From NCBI GenBank assembly GCA_900129595.1, contig FQWG01000030.1:1-42319 (forward strand): a stretch of DNA of 42,319 bases. Reading direction: 5' to 3'. Origin of the DNA: Flavobacterium frigidimaris. Lineage in GTDB: Bacteria; Bacteroidota; Bacteroidia; Flavobacteriales; Flavobacteriaceae. Below, piece by piece: positions 1 to 9,415 of this stretch (position 1 is the stretch's first letter; each line of letters opens with the position of its first letter). A program made the position numbers and the translations under genes. Under the pieces are notes generated by a model, which worked only from the letters and a program-made list of their open reading frames with translations, was not told where the DNA came from and made no database searches.

Positions 1-823
1 TACCAAACAATATTTGTTTCGTTAAACTGAACACTTGCAAAAGTTGGTGCATTTACCAAACAGAAGTTTTGAGTTCCGGCTGTTACCAATGTTGGCGTAG
101 CAGGATCCGTTACACTAATGGTTACTGATAATCTTACTGAACTCTCACAAGTTGTTGTAGCATCTTTTATTGCTGCAAAGTAAGTTCCGCTTGTTAGTGC
201 TGTAGTAGATGGAATCGATGTTCCGCCTGTTAAAGCTGTATACCAAACGATATTTGCTTCGTTAAACTGAACACTTCCAAAAGTTGGTGCATCAACCAAA
301 CAGAAGTTTTGATTTCCCGCAGTTACCAAGGTTGGCGTAGCAGGATCCGTTACACTAATGGTTACTGATAATCTTACTGAACTCTCACAAGTTGTTGTAG
401 CATCTTTTATTGCTGCAAAATAAGTTCCGCTTGTCAACACTGTAGTTGACGGAATTGCTGTTCCTCCTATTGAAGCTGTGTACCAAACAATATTTGTTTC
501 GTTAAACTGAACACTTGCAAAAGTTGGCGCATCAACCAAACAGAAGTTTTGAGTTCCGGCAGTTACCAAAGTTGGTGTAGCAGGATCTGTTACACTAATA
601 GTTACTGACAATCTTTGTGAACTCTCACAAGTTGTTGTGGCATCTTTTAATGCAGCAAAATAAGTTCCGCTTGTCAACACTGTAGTTGACGGAATTGCTG
701 TTCCTCCTATCGAAGCTGTATACCAAACAATATTTGTTTCGTTAAATTGAACACTTGCAAAAGTTGGCGCATCAACCAAACAGAAGTTTTGTGTTCCGGC
801 AGTTACTAAAGTTGGAGTTGGAG
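1..823 (-). repeat. Tandem array of 240-bp coding repeats (3 full units plus a part)
   Basis: Units at 1-240, 241-480 and 481-720 are almost identical, and 721 to about 823 matches the start of the same unit (in + strand order). Each encodes an 80-residue Ig-like module beginning 'WYTALTGG' or a close variant, and the period is a whole number of codons. The array reaches the window edge and probably continues. Differences between units are scattered single bases, as expected for recent duplication or gene conversion. Confidence 0.93.
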
Positions 824-3800
824 GATCATTAACTATTACAGTAGCAACCTGAAGCTCTCCGTTTTTATTTGGACAAGTACTAATACTTGCAACTGCTACG
901 TAATAAGACACAGGACTCATTGCAGCTGTTAAACCTGTTACTGTTAAGGCTCCTGTCGTTCCGTTAATTGCATAAGTTACACCACTAGTTGTTCCATTAA
1001 GAATTGGCTGAGTCTTATTAGCATCCAAATACCAAAAGAAAATTGGGGCTGCCAACGTACTAGTTGGTGTCAATACAGCACTAGTTCCGAGACAAACAGA
1101 AGCATTATTTACATTAATATCTGTTGCAAGAGAACTTGGCAAAATAGTAAATGTCACTTGTTTTCTATCTGCTACTGCCGTTTCACAATATTCAACTGAA
1201 CTAACTCCTACATAATAGGTATAAGTTCCCGGAGTTAATCCTGTTAATGCTAATGTCGATGTTGTTTCTGTAAGAGCGACCTGACCTGTACCATCAAACT
1301 TAAACCATTGATACACCGGAGTAGTCAGTGCTGGTGTCGGTTTTAAAACTGCAGCCAGGGTTACTGTACCATCTTCAGTACAAACAATAGTACCATTAGT
1401 TCCGTTTATTGTTACGTTTGCTATTGCATCTGCAGGAGTAGTTGCTCTAACTACTACCGTAACTTCACCTCTTTCCAGAGCTGCACAACCGTAACGAATA
1501 GGCTGAATATAATACTTATAAGTACCTGCCGCTAACGTAGCCGGAAGTGTAAAACTTTGACCGCTTGCTACAGGATTCCCTCCTATTGGCGTATCGTACC
1601 AGGCATAACCTGCACAAGATTTTGTAGGGACTGTGAGCGTAATCGTCGCACCCGGACAGACGGTTATCTTATTATTATCATCTGATCCTTCTACTTTAGT
1701 ATTGGTTACACGGTCAATAGTGTGCACTCTAAGCTGATCTAAAACATTAACAGCAGCAGCTAAAGTAATCACTACTTTATCATAGGGCTGTGTCTGAGGC
1801 GCAACAATTGTCATAGCCATAGTATCTCCGGAAAGCAGTTTTAGAGTCAACAAACCTGTATTATCATTGCCTTGTATTGGTGCACCAACAGCAATATTTC
1901 CTGAATAAAGCTGAATTCGGAATCCTGCAAGCACGCCAACATTTAAAAGAGTTCCTGGTTTTGAAATCGTAATGCGTAAACTATCTCCCACCATAGATGG
2001 TGTTCGAAAAGTTGCGGTTAATTCAGCACCAGCAAGTACTCCTACTCCATTAAACATGGTAGCATAGGTAGCCACATCTTTATCAGCTACATTCCATGGA
2101 TCAGAAACGCCCACCGTAGCGGTTAACACCCCAATTCCTAAGTCTTTTACGCCAGAGAAAACATCTTCGATATCACCTTGTCCACATGCTATTTGCGTCA
2201 CTTCTTTTTTATAGTAAGCATCATAAACATTAACATTTTGTGCCAGACTTACAATAGATCCTAACTGAACTCTGATACCATCATAATCCTGAACTCCAGC
2301 TGTATTAGATGGAACAAATGTATATTCGAATGAGTTTTGGCCTGGCAATAATTTCACTAGTGAACTTGATACCGATTGTAAAGTTCCAATATCAATTGGG
2401 GTTCCCCCCCCGTTACGCTTAGTACCTATTACGGAAATACTTTCCCCTACTGCAAGCAAAATATTTTGTAAACCTAGTTTAACAGTTACGGGAGTTCCTT
2501 TAGGAATAGTAGTTGGCCATTGTAGATTTTGCCAAGTAGTACCAATACCTAAAAGCCCAAAACCAGTTGTTATTGTTGAATATGTTGCAGGATCTTTATC
2601 TACTGCCAAAAGCTCGTTTGTTACCGTTCCGCTAATAACTGTTCCTTTTAATTGAGAATCAGCATATACTCTTTCTTGTAATGCATCACAAGAAGCAGGA
2701 TCTATAACACTTATTGTTACTATCTGACTTGTAGTACAGTTTCCTAAAGTTGCTATTACAGTATAAGTAAAGATACCAACAGTATTAAGAGGCCCCAAAT
2801 TACTTGAAGACACTAAATTTCCTTGTTGATCATACCATGCAATTGTTCCGTTTGATGTTGCAGTTAAGCTAACCGAAGAACCTTTTGTAACCGCAATTGA
2901 ACTGGTTACATCCGTTAATGTCGGTAGAGGATTTACATTAACTTCTACTAGTAACTTTACAGATGGACAAGCCACGCCAGTTGTCTGAGCCTGAATAAAA
3001 TAATTACCAGTGGCGGTGATATTAGCAGCAACAGCATCTGTAATTGGATTATTGGCTGAATCAAAGAAAGTATAAGTTGTATTTCCTGTTGTATCAAAAT
3101 TTGTAATAGCATCTTTTAGGTTTACTTTAGCACAACCTGCAAATGGACTTGCAACCGTTAAATTTGAACCTGCAGGATAATTTACAATAACTTCTTTTAA
3201 TGTTCCGTCTATATTTTCACAAGCTCCTCCGTTAAGTACAGATATATAATAAGTATAAGTAGGATTAGCAGAAGTAAGCCCGCTAATGGTTAAAGCTCCC
3301 GTTGAAGGATCTATAGTTCCCGCCGCAGCTTGTGTTTTATTTTGATCTAAATAATATTTAAATGTTGCTCCTGCCAAAGCAGATGTAGGAGCCAATACTA
3401 CACTTCCATTACAAGAAGCTGTCAAAGGGCTTGCAATTGTAATATCTGCTGCTGTTGGAATTGGTAATACCGTAACTGTAACTGGCTGACGAACACTATT
3501 AACACATATTCCTCTTACAGCTTCTATATAATAGGTTGTTGTTGTTGTAAGCGAGCCTGTATTATAAGTTGCTGTGTTTGAATCTAAAGCAGTTCCACCA
3601 CTTGCTACATCATACCAATTAATTGTATCTCCACCAGTAACTGTAGCTGTTAACGTTGCTGATTCCCCAGAACAAATTGGAACTGTATTACCTGTAATTG
3701 CTGCTTCTTTAAATTTAAATGAAGCGCCATAAATATCTAATTCACTTAATAAAGATAGAACTCCTCCCAAACGTACCTGAACTCCTGAGAAATCACCTCC

Positions 3801-6740
3801 GGCTACAAAACTAGCTCTAAAACGATTTCCTCCTAAAAGCTGTATATTCAAAAGGTTATTAATAGAAACTGTATCTGGATTATCTACTCCAACATTAAAG
3901 CTTTGTAAACTTATATAAGAAAGAAGACCAATATCCAAAACTCCCGTTGGTAATCCCAACTCAACTTCAATTATATCTCCTGCAAATCCAAGATTTGCAA
4001 AAGTAAGTCTTTGTTGTACATAGCCATCTACTCCCACAGGATTTAGAAGCCTTGTTGCTGTACTATAATTTCCATCTACAGATAGTCCTTCCGTATTCAA
4101 TGCAGCTCCACAACCTACACACAAAATTCCACTTGTTGAAATCGCTTGTCCATTAGCTTGTAAACAATTAGTAATTGGAGCTGGAGGTGTTACTACAACA
4201 TTAATTGCTGTTCTAGTACTACTTACGCAATTAAAATTATTTCTAGCAGAAATATAATATGTTTTACTAGCTGTTAATGCTGGAGATGGTGTAAAACTAG
4301 TACCAATAAATAATCTTGTTCCGTCTGTTGCAGCGTCATACCATTCATACGCTACATCTACGACCGGATTCGTAACTTGCAAAGTTACTACTTGACCAGA
4401 AGGAACAATTACTGTTGTTACAGCCACAGTTGGAACCGGAGGTAACGGGTTAACATTCACTGAAGCCTGAGAACGGGTACTTGAACAATTTCCAATTACA
4501 GCTTCAACATAATAATCTGTAGAAGCTGTCAAAGCTGGTGTTGTAAAACTAGTTCCGGTAAACAATAAATTGCCGCCAGAATTTGCATTGTACCATCTAT
4601 AAGTCGTACCTGCAACTGGCGTATCTACTGTTATTGTTGTCGATTCTCCACTACATAAATTTGACGGACCTCCAAAAACTACCGTTGGAGCAACAGGGTT
4701 ATTTACTGTAACCCCAACAGGATTTCTTTCGCTATTTACACAACCATTGCGAGTAACTTCTACATAATAAGTTGTATTAGCAGTTAGCGGTAAAGTTGTC
4801 AAAGAAGCTGTACTACTTAATAAATTTCCACCAGATAAAGCATCATACCATTTGATTGTTTCGCCCAAAGCTAAATTAGCTGTCAAGGTTGTAGTTTGTC
4901 CACCGCAAATTGTAGTGTTCCCTGTAATTGCAGGTGCTTTATATCTATACGTTGCCTGATAAATATCTAAACTGGTTACTGCAGCAACCAAACTACCTAA
5001 TCTAATCTCGACACGATCAAAATTTGCACCGGCAACAATACTTGCTCTGAATTTGTTTCCTCCCAGTACTCTTAAAGTAACCAACGCATTATTGATAAAG
5101 GTTCTGTCTCCATTATAAGTGGCACCATTATAAGTGGCTAAACTCACACCACCTAATAAAGAAAGATCAGCAATACCAACCGGTAATTCTAAATCAACAT
5201 CTACAATATCACCTGCTTTTCCCGGATTATTGAATTGAAGGGTTTGCTGAATCCAACCGTTTAACAAACCAGCCGTAAGAGTTAATCTTGCTGCTGTATT
5301 ACTGTTTCCGTCTACTGAATTATTAGGAGATGTTGTAGAACATAACAAACAAATTCCGTTTTGTGCAGTTTGTTGGCTATTGGCTTCCAGACATCCTCCT
5401 AATGCTACTGGTAAAACGGTTACCGTAACAGGTTCTCTTGTTGCGCTTACACATCCCCCTACAGTATTAACAGATTCAACATAATAGGTTTTACTTGCTG
5501 TTAAAATAGGAGTTGTAAAAGTAGTAGAATTGGCTAATAATTTTGTTCCACCTGTAGTAGTTTCATACCAATCTAAACCAACACCTGGTTCAGTTGTAGA
5601 AGCATTTAAAGTGGCATTTTGCCCGGAAAGTATAGTTACACTAGGCGTTAATATCGTAGCAAGCCCCGGAACCGGAGTCGAAGTAACAGTTACTTGTGTA
5701 CGGGCAGACTTACAGGCTCCAATGGACGCTTCTACATAAAAAGTAGAAATACCTACAGGCACAGTTGGCGAGTAAGTATCTCCCTTTCCCGTATTTAATG
5801 CTATTCCATCAGTCGGCACGTTATACCAGGAATAAGTTGTTTCTAATACCGGATTTATCACTGATAATGTAGTTGCCTGTGTTGCTCCTGCAGAACAGAT
5901 TGAAGTTCCTACAGTACTTACGGCTGGTTTTATAGGATTGAGAACATTTATAGTTACAGGTATTCGCGCATCACTTTCGCAACCAGGGCTTCGTGAAGTA
6001 CTTACATAATAAGTTGTTGTAGCTGTTAAGGCTGGCGTAGTATAATTACCAGTAGTAGAAAGTGCAGCAGTAGAGGTTGGTGAATCATACCAAGATACAG
6101 TTGTACCTGTTGCCGCAGTAGCTGCAAGCGCAATAGATTGCCCTGTACACACTGTTTGTGTATTTCCTCCCGTAATAACAGGGCTTGCGAATTGCAAGCG
6201 CACATCGTATATTCTTAAACTATTTAATAAAGAAACAACTCCGCTGGTTCTAATCTTTATCTGATTTGCATCTTTAGTCAGCGTAAATTTAAAAACTTGA
6301 ATATTAGTACCTCCTAAAAGTTGAACATTTATTAATCCATTAAGAGCAACAGGATCACCAGCATCTGCACCAGAAAGCTTCGCCTGAACAGTTGAATTTG
6401 ACAATAATCCTGCACTTAATAATGGGTTACCATCACCCAAATAAAGAACTATCTGATCTCCCGCTTTCGCAATCTGATCAAAATTTAAAGTTTCTTCTGC
6501 AAAACAACCAACGCTAATACCCATTACCATTGTTGTGTAAGAAGTTAAATCCTGATCATATGCTTTGGCAGGAGAATCTACGTTCAATCCTATACAAATA
6601 CCACCTCCACTATTGACTGTATGTGAGATTGGTCTACAAAAAGTCTGCGCATAATTTATATTGCAAAACAGCAATAAAACCAATAAAGCCAACAATCTCT
6701 TCTTAACGATGAGATCATAAAAAGTAAAATTTTTTTTCAT
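1..6740 (-). CDS. Giant multi-domain Ig-like surface adhesin, partial (C-terminus off the left edge)
   Basis: The frame is open from an ATG at 6740 to the window edge, giving at least 2246 residues. It starts with a signal peptide (MKKNF, then a hydrophobic stretch ending NINYAQ). An N-terminal beta-sandwich module of about 150 residues recurs about five times (near residues 25-185, 451-604, 854-1014, 1351-1514 and 1518-1681; hallmarks 'VD...YST', 'LLGG', 'LRIYDV'). Between them lie Ig-like modules of 75-80 residues with a 'WYD/WYT...GTYY...C' pattern. From about residue 1969 on, nearly identical 80-residue modules form a tandem array. In Bacteroidota this architecture is typical of type IX-secreted, surface-anchored adhesins, whose sorting domain would be C-terminal and so is not visible here. 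Role in adhesion or gliding is inferred. Residues 1444-1446 are encoded by a run of eight G. No neighbour shares its transcription unit within the window. Confidence 0.88.
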   Translation of the reverse strand, partial: MKKNFTFYDLIVKKRLLALLVLLLFCNINYAQTFCRPISHTVNSGGGICIGLNVDSPAKAYDQDLTSYTTMVMGISVGCFAEETLNFDQIAKAGDQIVLYLGDGNPLLSAGLLSNSTVQAKLSGADAGDPVALNGLINVQLLGGTNIQVFKFTLTKDANQIKIRTSGVVSLLNSLRIYDVRLQFASPVITGGNTQTVCTGQSIALAATAATGTTVSWYDSPTSTAALSTTGNYTTPALTATTTYYVSTSRSPGCESDARIPVTINVLNPIKPAVSTVGTSICSAGATQATTLSVINPVLETTYSWYNVPTDGIALNTGKGDTYSPTVPVGISTFYVEASIGACKSARTQVTVTSTPVPGLATILTPSVTILSGQNATLNASTTEPGVGLDWYETTTGGTKLLANSTTFTTPILTASKTYYVESVNTVGGCVSATREPVTVTVLPVALGGCLEANSQQTAQNGICLLCSTTSPNNSVDGNSNTAARLTLTAGLLNGWIQQTLQFNNPGKAGDIVDVDLELPVGIADLSLLGGVSLATYNGATYNGDRTFINNALVTLRVLGGNKFRASIVAGANFDRVEIRLGSLVAAVTSLDIYQATYRYKAPAITGNTTICGGQTTTLTANLALGETIKWYDALSGGNLLSSTASLTTLPLTANTTYYVEVTRNGCVNSERNPVGVTVNNPVAPTVVFGGPSNLCSGESTTITVDTPVAGTTYRWYNANSGGNLLFTGTSFTTPALTASTDYYVEAVIGNCSSTRSQASVNVNPLPPVPTVAVTTVIVPSGQVVTLQVTNPVVDVAYEWYDAATDGTRLFIGTSFTPSPALTASKTYYISARNNFNCVSSTRTAINVVVTPPAPITNCLQANGQAISTSGILCVGCGAALNTEGLSVDGNYSTATRLLNPVGVDGYVQQRLTFANLGFAGDIIEVELGLPTGVLDIGLLSYISLQSFNVGVDNPDTVSINNLLNIQLLGGNRFRASFVAGGDFSGVQVRLGGVLSLLSELDIYGASFKFKEAAITGNTVPICSGESATLTATVTGGDTINWYDVASGGTALDSNTATYNTGSLTTTTTYYIEAVRGICVNSVRQPVTVTVLPIPTAADITIASPLTASCNGSVVLAPTSALAGATFKYYLDQNKTQAAAGTIDPSTGALTISGLTSANPTYTYYISVLNGGACENIDGTLKEVIVNYPAGSNLTVASPFAGCAKVNLKDAITNFDTTGNTTYTFFDSANNPITDAVAANITATGNYFIQAQTTGVACPSVKLLVEVNVNPLPTLTDVTSSIAVTKGSSVSLTATSNGTIAWYDQQGNLVSSSNLGPLNTVGIFTYTVIATLGNCTTSQIVTISVIDPASCDALQERVYADSQLKGTVISGTVTNELLAVDKDPATYSTITTGFGLLGIGTTWQNLQWPTTIPKGTPVTVKLGLQNILLAVGESISVIGTKRNGGGTPIDIGTLQSVSSSLVKLLPGQNSFEYTFVPSNTAGVQDYDGIRVQLGSIVSLAQNVNVYDAYYKKEVTQIACGQGDIEDVFSGVKDLGIGVLTATVGVSDPWNVADKDVATYATMFNGVGVLAGAELTATFRTPSMVGDSLRITISKPGTLLNVGVLAGFRIQLYSGNIAVGAPIQGNDNTGLLTLKLLSGDTMAMTIVAPQTQPYDKVVITLAAAVNVLDQLRVHTIDRVTNTKVEGSDDNNKITVCPGATITLTVPTKSCAGYAWYDTPIGGNPVASGQSFTLPATLAAGTYKYYIQPIRYGCAALERGEVTVVVRATTPADAIANVTINGTNGTIVCTEDGTVTLAAVLKPTPALTTPVYQWFKFDGTGQVALTETTSTLALTGLTPGTYTYYVGVSSVEYCETAVADRKQVTFTILPSSLATDINVNNASVCLGTSAVLTPTSTLAAPIFFWYLDANKTQPILNGTTSGVTYAINGTTGALTVTGLTAAMSPVSYYVAVASISTCPNKNGELQVATVIVNDPPTPTLVTAGTQNFCLVDAPTFASVQFNETNIVWYTASIGGTAIPSTTVLTSGTYFAALKDATTTCESSQRLSVTISVTDPATPTLVTAGTQNFCLVDAPTFASVQFNETNIVWYTASIGGTAIPSTTVLTSGTYFAAIKDATTTCESSVRLSVTISVTDPATPTLVTAGNQNFCLVDAPTFGSVQFNEANIVWYTALTGGTSIPSTTALTSGTYFAAIKDATTTCESSVRLSVTISVTDPATPTLVTAGTQNFCLVNAPTFASVQFNETNIVW
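2404..2411 (-). repeat. Poly-G (8) tract inside the giant adhesin gene
   Basis: The + strand has eight consecutive C, so the coding strand has eight G, read GGG GGG GGA as three glycines (codons 1444-1446) between Arg-Asn and Thr-Pro. The frame is intact in this assembly. Such a long G tract stands out in this AT-rich DNA and is the type of sequence that slips in phase-variable surface genes of other bacteria. Confidence 0.85.
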
Positions 6741-6853
6741 AATTTGGAAGATTAGAAAATGGACAATAAAATACCTGTTGCGATAAGCACGTATGCTTAG
6801 GCAATTTTAAAAAACGTTAAAAATCAACTAATTAAAATGAAATTTAAATCCGT

Positions 6854-6921
6854 AGTATACTAAGAATGTAAACTGCATTTAATAAAAAAATCATGTCGTA
6901 TTGCGTATACCGAAGTATACC
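6854..6921. promoter_or_regulatory. Candidate operator: three GTATAC boxes upstream of the giant adhesin
   Basis: GTATAC occurs at 6856-6861 (inside the perfect palindrome TAGTATACTA), 6905-6910 and 6915-6920. The last two form a direct repeat with a 10-bp period, read from the gene's strand as GGTATAC-TTC-GGTATAC. They lie about 115-180 bp before the ATG at 6740. Spacing by one helical turn fits binding of a dimeric regulator to one face of the DNA. No regulator is assigned; function is inferred. Confidence 0.4.
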
Positions 6922-7222
6922 AAAGAGCAGTTTTTATTCCTAGAGAATAAAAAATGTCCGAAAAAATTCAGGAAATATTGATCTGAATCAATCTTCCAGG
7001 AGGAGTGATTTGTTGTAGAATTAATTTTCATAAAAGAAAATTTAAGTTGAGTAGAACTGGGGAAATTCTTAATATATAGTATGATTCAATATTTATAGAA
7101 CGTTGATTAGGCGATCTGTAAACTTTGTTCCTTTAGAATTGAATTCTAAAAATTGAATACATTATTTTTAACAAGAGACCATTTTGAGTTTAAATAAATT
7201 TGAACGCAAAAAATGCTCTTTA

Positions 7223-7471
7223 TTAATAAAGACTCCGTTTGGGCTTCAAAAATAAAAAACTGATGTAACTAAAAAATTGTTGTGAAAAGTTTGCACTTAC
7301 ATGAAAAACTGATTTCGAAATAAACTTAATTATTCTCAAACAGATAAAAAACAAAACTAAAATAACAGGAATAATTAATGCAAACTTGATAAGGAGAGTA
7401 GAAGTCAATTCCATAAGCAATATAATTAAGTTACGATTTAAATCTTTAATTTGAAATTTCAGTAAATACAA
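7223..7471 (-). CDS. Possible small membrane protein (doubtful)
   Basis: A reading frame of 82 codons whose product would have one strong transmembrane helix (about residues 26-50, rich in I, L, V and F) followed by a basic, aromatic tail ending KPKRSLY. A shorter start at Met21 (7411) would begin the product just before the helix. I see no good ribosome binding site and no homologous family. AT-rich spacers readily produce hydrophobic frames by chance, so this may not be a gene. Confidence 0.22.
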   Translation of the reverse strand: MYLLKFQIKDLNRNLIILLMELTSTLLIKFALIIPVILVLFFICLRIIKFISKSVFHVSANFSQQFFSYISFLFLKPKRSLY

Positions 7472-7930
7472 AAACTATAATTCGTTTTAATAAAAAAATG
7501 CAATCAAATTGTTTTTGTTGACAAGCGTTTTTAAAAGTTAAAAAAAGTACTTTGTTTAACTTTGGTATTTTAAAATTAGAAAAAAGTAAAATATAAAACA
7601 ACTGTAAAATTCTTATTATTTTAGTTTTAAAGGAAACTTAAAATTATAAAAACCGTTAAAACATCAGAAAAACCTACACTTTTAAGCAAAAAATGGTTAA
7701 AATAAATTGTTTCAAAAAAAAAGTTTTTTTATGTTAAATCTCTATTATGTAGTACTAGAACTACACAAACAGAATAGTAATCGATTAAAACAAAACACAA
7801 AAGGTTAATTTGAAAAGCAAAACTTACATTTAAAATTAAAAAATAATTTTTATTGCGTTATTCTAAAAAAAGGAGTAGAAATACGGGGTCTAAAAAATAA
7901 AAAAGCTTAAACAAAACTTAAAAAAACAAA

Positions 7931-7971
7931 AAAAGGTAAATAATTTAACAAATAAATTATTTACCTTTTTT
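7931..7971 (-). terminator. Strong intrinsic terminator of the DUF6495 gene
   Basis: A perfect 16-bp inverted repeat (7931-7946 with 7954-7969) and a 7-nt loop, flanked by A and T runs. It lies about 20 bp after the stop of the minus-strand gene at 7990, so transcription from the right would end here. The flanking A/T symmetry would let it work in both directions. Confidence 0.85.
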
Positions 7972-7989
7972 GAAGAAATCAAAACTAAA

Positions 7990-8463
7990 TTATGACTCAA
8001 TAATAGTATTAATTTGAGTGAATAATTGTCCATCACTTAAAAATGCACCTTGCTGAATCAATTCAAAAATAGAGGCATTTCTATCCTCTGTAAATACTTT
8101 TTTACCGACTTTCATTTCTATATTTTCGGTGAACATATTATCACTTAACCATTGCAGGCCTTCTTTAGTTAAAAAGTCAATTTCAGAAACAAGCGATTTT
8201 AAAACTATCGATTGTACATCTTTTTCAAAACACTTGAATAAGAAGATATGATTTTTAGAAAAATGTTCTAAAAATTCTGCTCTGGACAAAACACCTTCCC
8301 AAATCAAATCTGAGAAAACATCCAGTTCCTGTTCTGCCACTTCAGGCTTATTAATTTTAAGAGAATCCCACTCTGCTTTATCAATCGTCTGTGTAGCTAA
8401 AAAATTAGCGAATTCTGCATGCAATTCATCAAATTGCTCTTTTGTTAATCTTGCGTATTTCAT
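7990..8463 (-). CDS. DUF6495 family protein
   Basis: A 157-residue soluble protein, acidic and mostly helical, with no signal peptide or membrane segment. It begins MKYARLTKEQFDELH and contains 'KPEVAEQELDVFSDLIWEGVL', which I recognise from memory as the flavobacterial DUF6495 family, usually found beside the S6-S18-L9 genes as here. Its function is unknown. It is separated from rplI by 143 bp that include a terminator, so it probably has its own promoter, with some read-through possible. It has its own strong terminator at 7931-7971. The family name is a recollection, not a search result. Confidence 0.75.
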   Translation of the reverse strand: MKYARLTKEQFDELHAEFANFLATQTIDKAEWDSLKINKPEVAEQELDVFSDLIWEGVLSRAEFLEHFSKNHIFLFKCFEKDVQSIVLKSLVSEIDFLTKEGLQWLSDNMFTENIEMKVGKKVFTEDRNASIFELIQQGAFLSDGQLFTQINTIIES

Positions 8464-8560
8464 TTTATTTTTAGGCTTTATGCCTTACGCTATAAGCTTT
8501 AAGCAAGATGCTTTGCGCAAATAACTTTAAGTCTGATTAATTATTACTTCTTTTAAACAA

Positions 8561-8588
8561 AAAAATCCCGATTCGCATCGGGATTTTT
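8561..8588 (-). terminator. Terminator of the rpsF-rpsR-rplI operon
   Basis: The 12-bp stem AAAAATCCCGAT/ATCGGGATTTTT with a 4-nt loop (TCGC) lies 18 bp beyond the rplI stop. With its A/T flanks it is a textbook intrinsic terminator for the minus-strand operon. Confidence 0.92.
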
Positions 8589-8606
8589 ATATAGTATATA
8601 AAACTA

Positions 8607-9047
8607 TTACTTTTCAGCAACAATTTCGTATGGTAATTCAACGATTACATCTCTGTGTAAACGCACATTTGCAGTGTATTTACCAGTACGTTTAACGATA
8701 CCGCTAGTGATGAATTTTCTATCGATTACTTGTCCACCTTTAGCTAAAGCGTCAGCGATATCAATATTCGTGATTGAACCGAATAATTTTTCTCCACCTG
8801 CTTTTGCGAAAAGTTTAATTTCAATCGCTTTTAAAGTTTCAGCTAATGCTTTTGCGTCAGCAACAACTTTAGCCTCTTTGTGAGCTCTTTGTTTTAGGTT
8901 TTCAGCCAATACTTTTTTAGCTGAAGGAGTTGCTAAAGAAGCAAAACCCTGAGGGATTAAAAAGTTACGTCCGTAACCCGCTTTTACAGTAACTACATCA
9001 TCTTTAAATCCTAGATTCTGTACGTCTTGTTTTAAAATAAGTTCCAT
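8607..9047 (-). CDS. rplI: 50S ribosomal protein L9
   Basis: A 146-residue protein beginning MELILKQDVQNLGFKDDVVTVKAGYGRNFLIPQG, the L9 N-terminal rRNA-binding domain with its conserved GYGRNFLIP motif, followed by the long connecting helix and a C-terminal domain (from about residue 80). L9 binds 23S rRNA near the base of the L1 stalk and helps keep frame. Length is normal for the family (about 148). It is the last gene of the rpsF-rpsR-rplI operon, 66 bp after rpsR, and is followed at once by an intrinsic terminator. Confidence 0.97.
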   Translation of the reverse strand: MELILKQDVQNLGFKDDVVTVKAGYGRNFLIPQGFASLATPSAKKVLAENLKQRAHKEAKVVADAKALAETLKAIEIKLFAKAGGEKLFGSITNIDIADALAKGGQVIDRKFITSGIVKRTGKYTANVRLHRDVIVELPYEIVAEK

Positions 9048-9113
9048 GTTGTTGTCCTTTATTTGAGAAGTTAGGTTCCATCTTACCGGAAACCAACAAC
9101 TATTCTTTTAATA

Positions 9114-9410
9114 TTATTTTAATAAATCGGCCACGTATGGCATTAAAGCTAAGTGACGCGCTCTTTTTACAGCTACAGAAACTTTTCTTTGGTATTTTAA
9201 TGAAGTTCCGGTTAAACGACGAGGAAGAATTTTTCCTTGCTCATTAACGAATTTCAATAAGAAATCAGCATCTTTATAATCGATATATTTGATTCCTGAT
9301 TTTTTGAAACGACAGTACTTTTTAGTTTTGTTAGTTTCAATGTTTAAAGGCGTTAAATATCTGATATCTCCGTCTTTTTTTCCTTTTGCAGATTGCTCTA
9401 TTGTAGACAT
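9114..9410 (-). CDS. rpsR: 30S ribosomal protein S18
   Basis: A 98-residue protein with the S18 core: 'YCRFKKSGIKYIDYKDADFLLKFVNEQGKILPRRLTGTS', then 'YQRKVSVAVKRARHLALMPY'. The N-terminus is about 20 residues longer than in E. coli, which is usual in Bacteroidota. S18 forms a heterodimer with S6 on the 30S platform. The gene starts 5 bp after rpsF ends, so the two are tightly coupled, matching equal need for both partners. Confidence 0.97.
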   Translation of the reverse strand: MSTIEQSAKGKKDGDIRYLTPLNIETNKTKKYCRFKKSGIKYIDYKDADFLLKFVNEQGKILPRRLTGTSLKYQRKVSVAVKRARHLALMPYVADLLK

Positions 9411-9415
9411 AATAA

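Larger units (their letters stand above)
6741..7930. other. Long AT-rich spacer between the giant adhesin and the DUF6495 gene
   Basis: About 1.2 kb of very A/T-rich DNA. It holds the GTATAC cluster, a small inverted repeat (taagca-cgta-tgctta, 6783-6798) in the presumed leader of the adhesin gene, and one doubtful small reading frame at 7223-7471. I found no tRNA, recognisable RNA or larger coding region. Homopolymer-like A and T runs dominate 7480-7930. Confidence 0.6.

Noticed and set aside
1..823. CRISPR-like array
   Set aside because: The 240-bp repeats are contiguous coding repeats in frame with no unique spacers.
5530..5739. Small plus-strand frame
   Set aside because: It is antisense to the continuous giant adhesin frame and reflects its Thr/Val-rich repeat composition.
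6741..7989. tRNA, riboswitch or toxin-antitoxin pair in the long spacer
   Set aside because: I found no cloverleaf, conserved riboswitch motif or paired small genes there; only weak hydrophobic frames in AT-rich DNA.
8674..8883. Open frame antisense to rplI
   Set aside because: It lies wholly within the clearly conserved L9 gene and its product matches nothing; it is a shadow frame.
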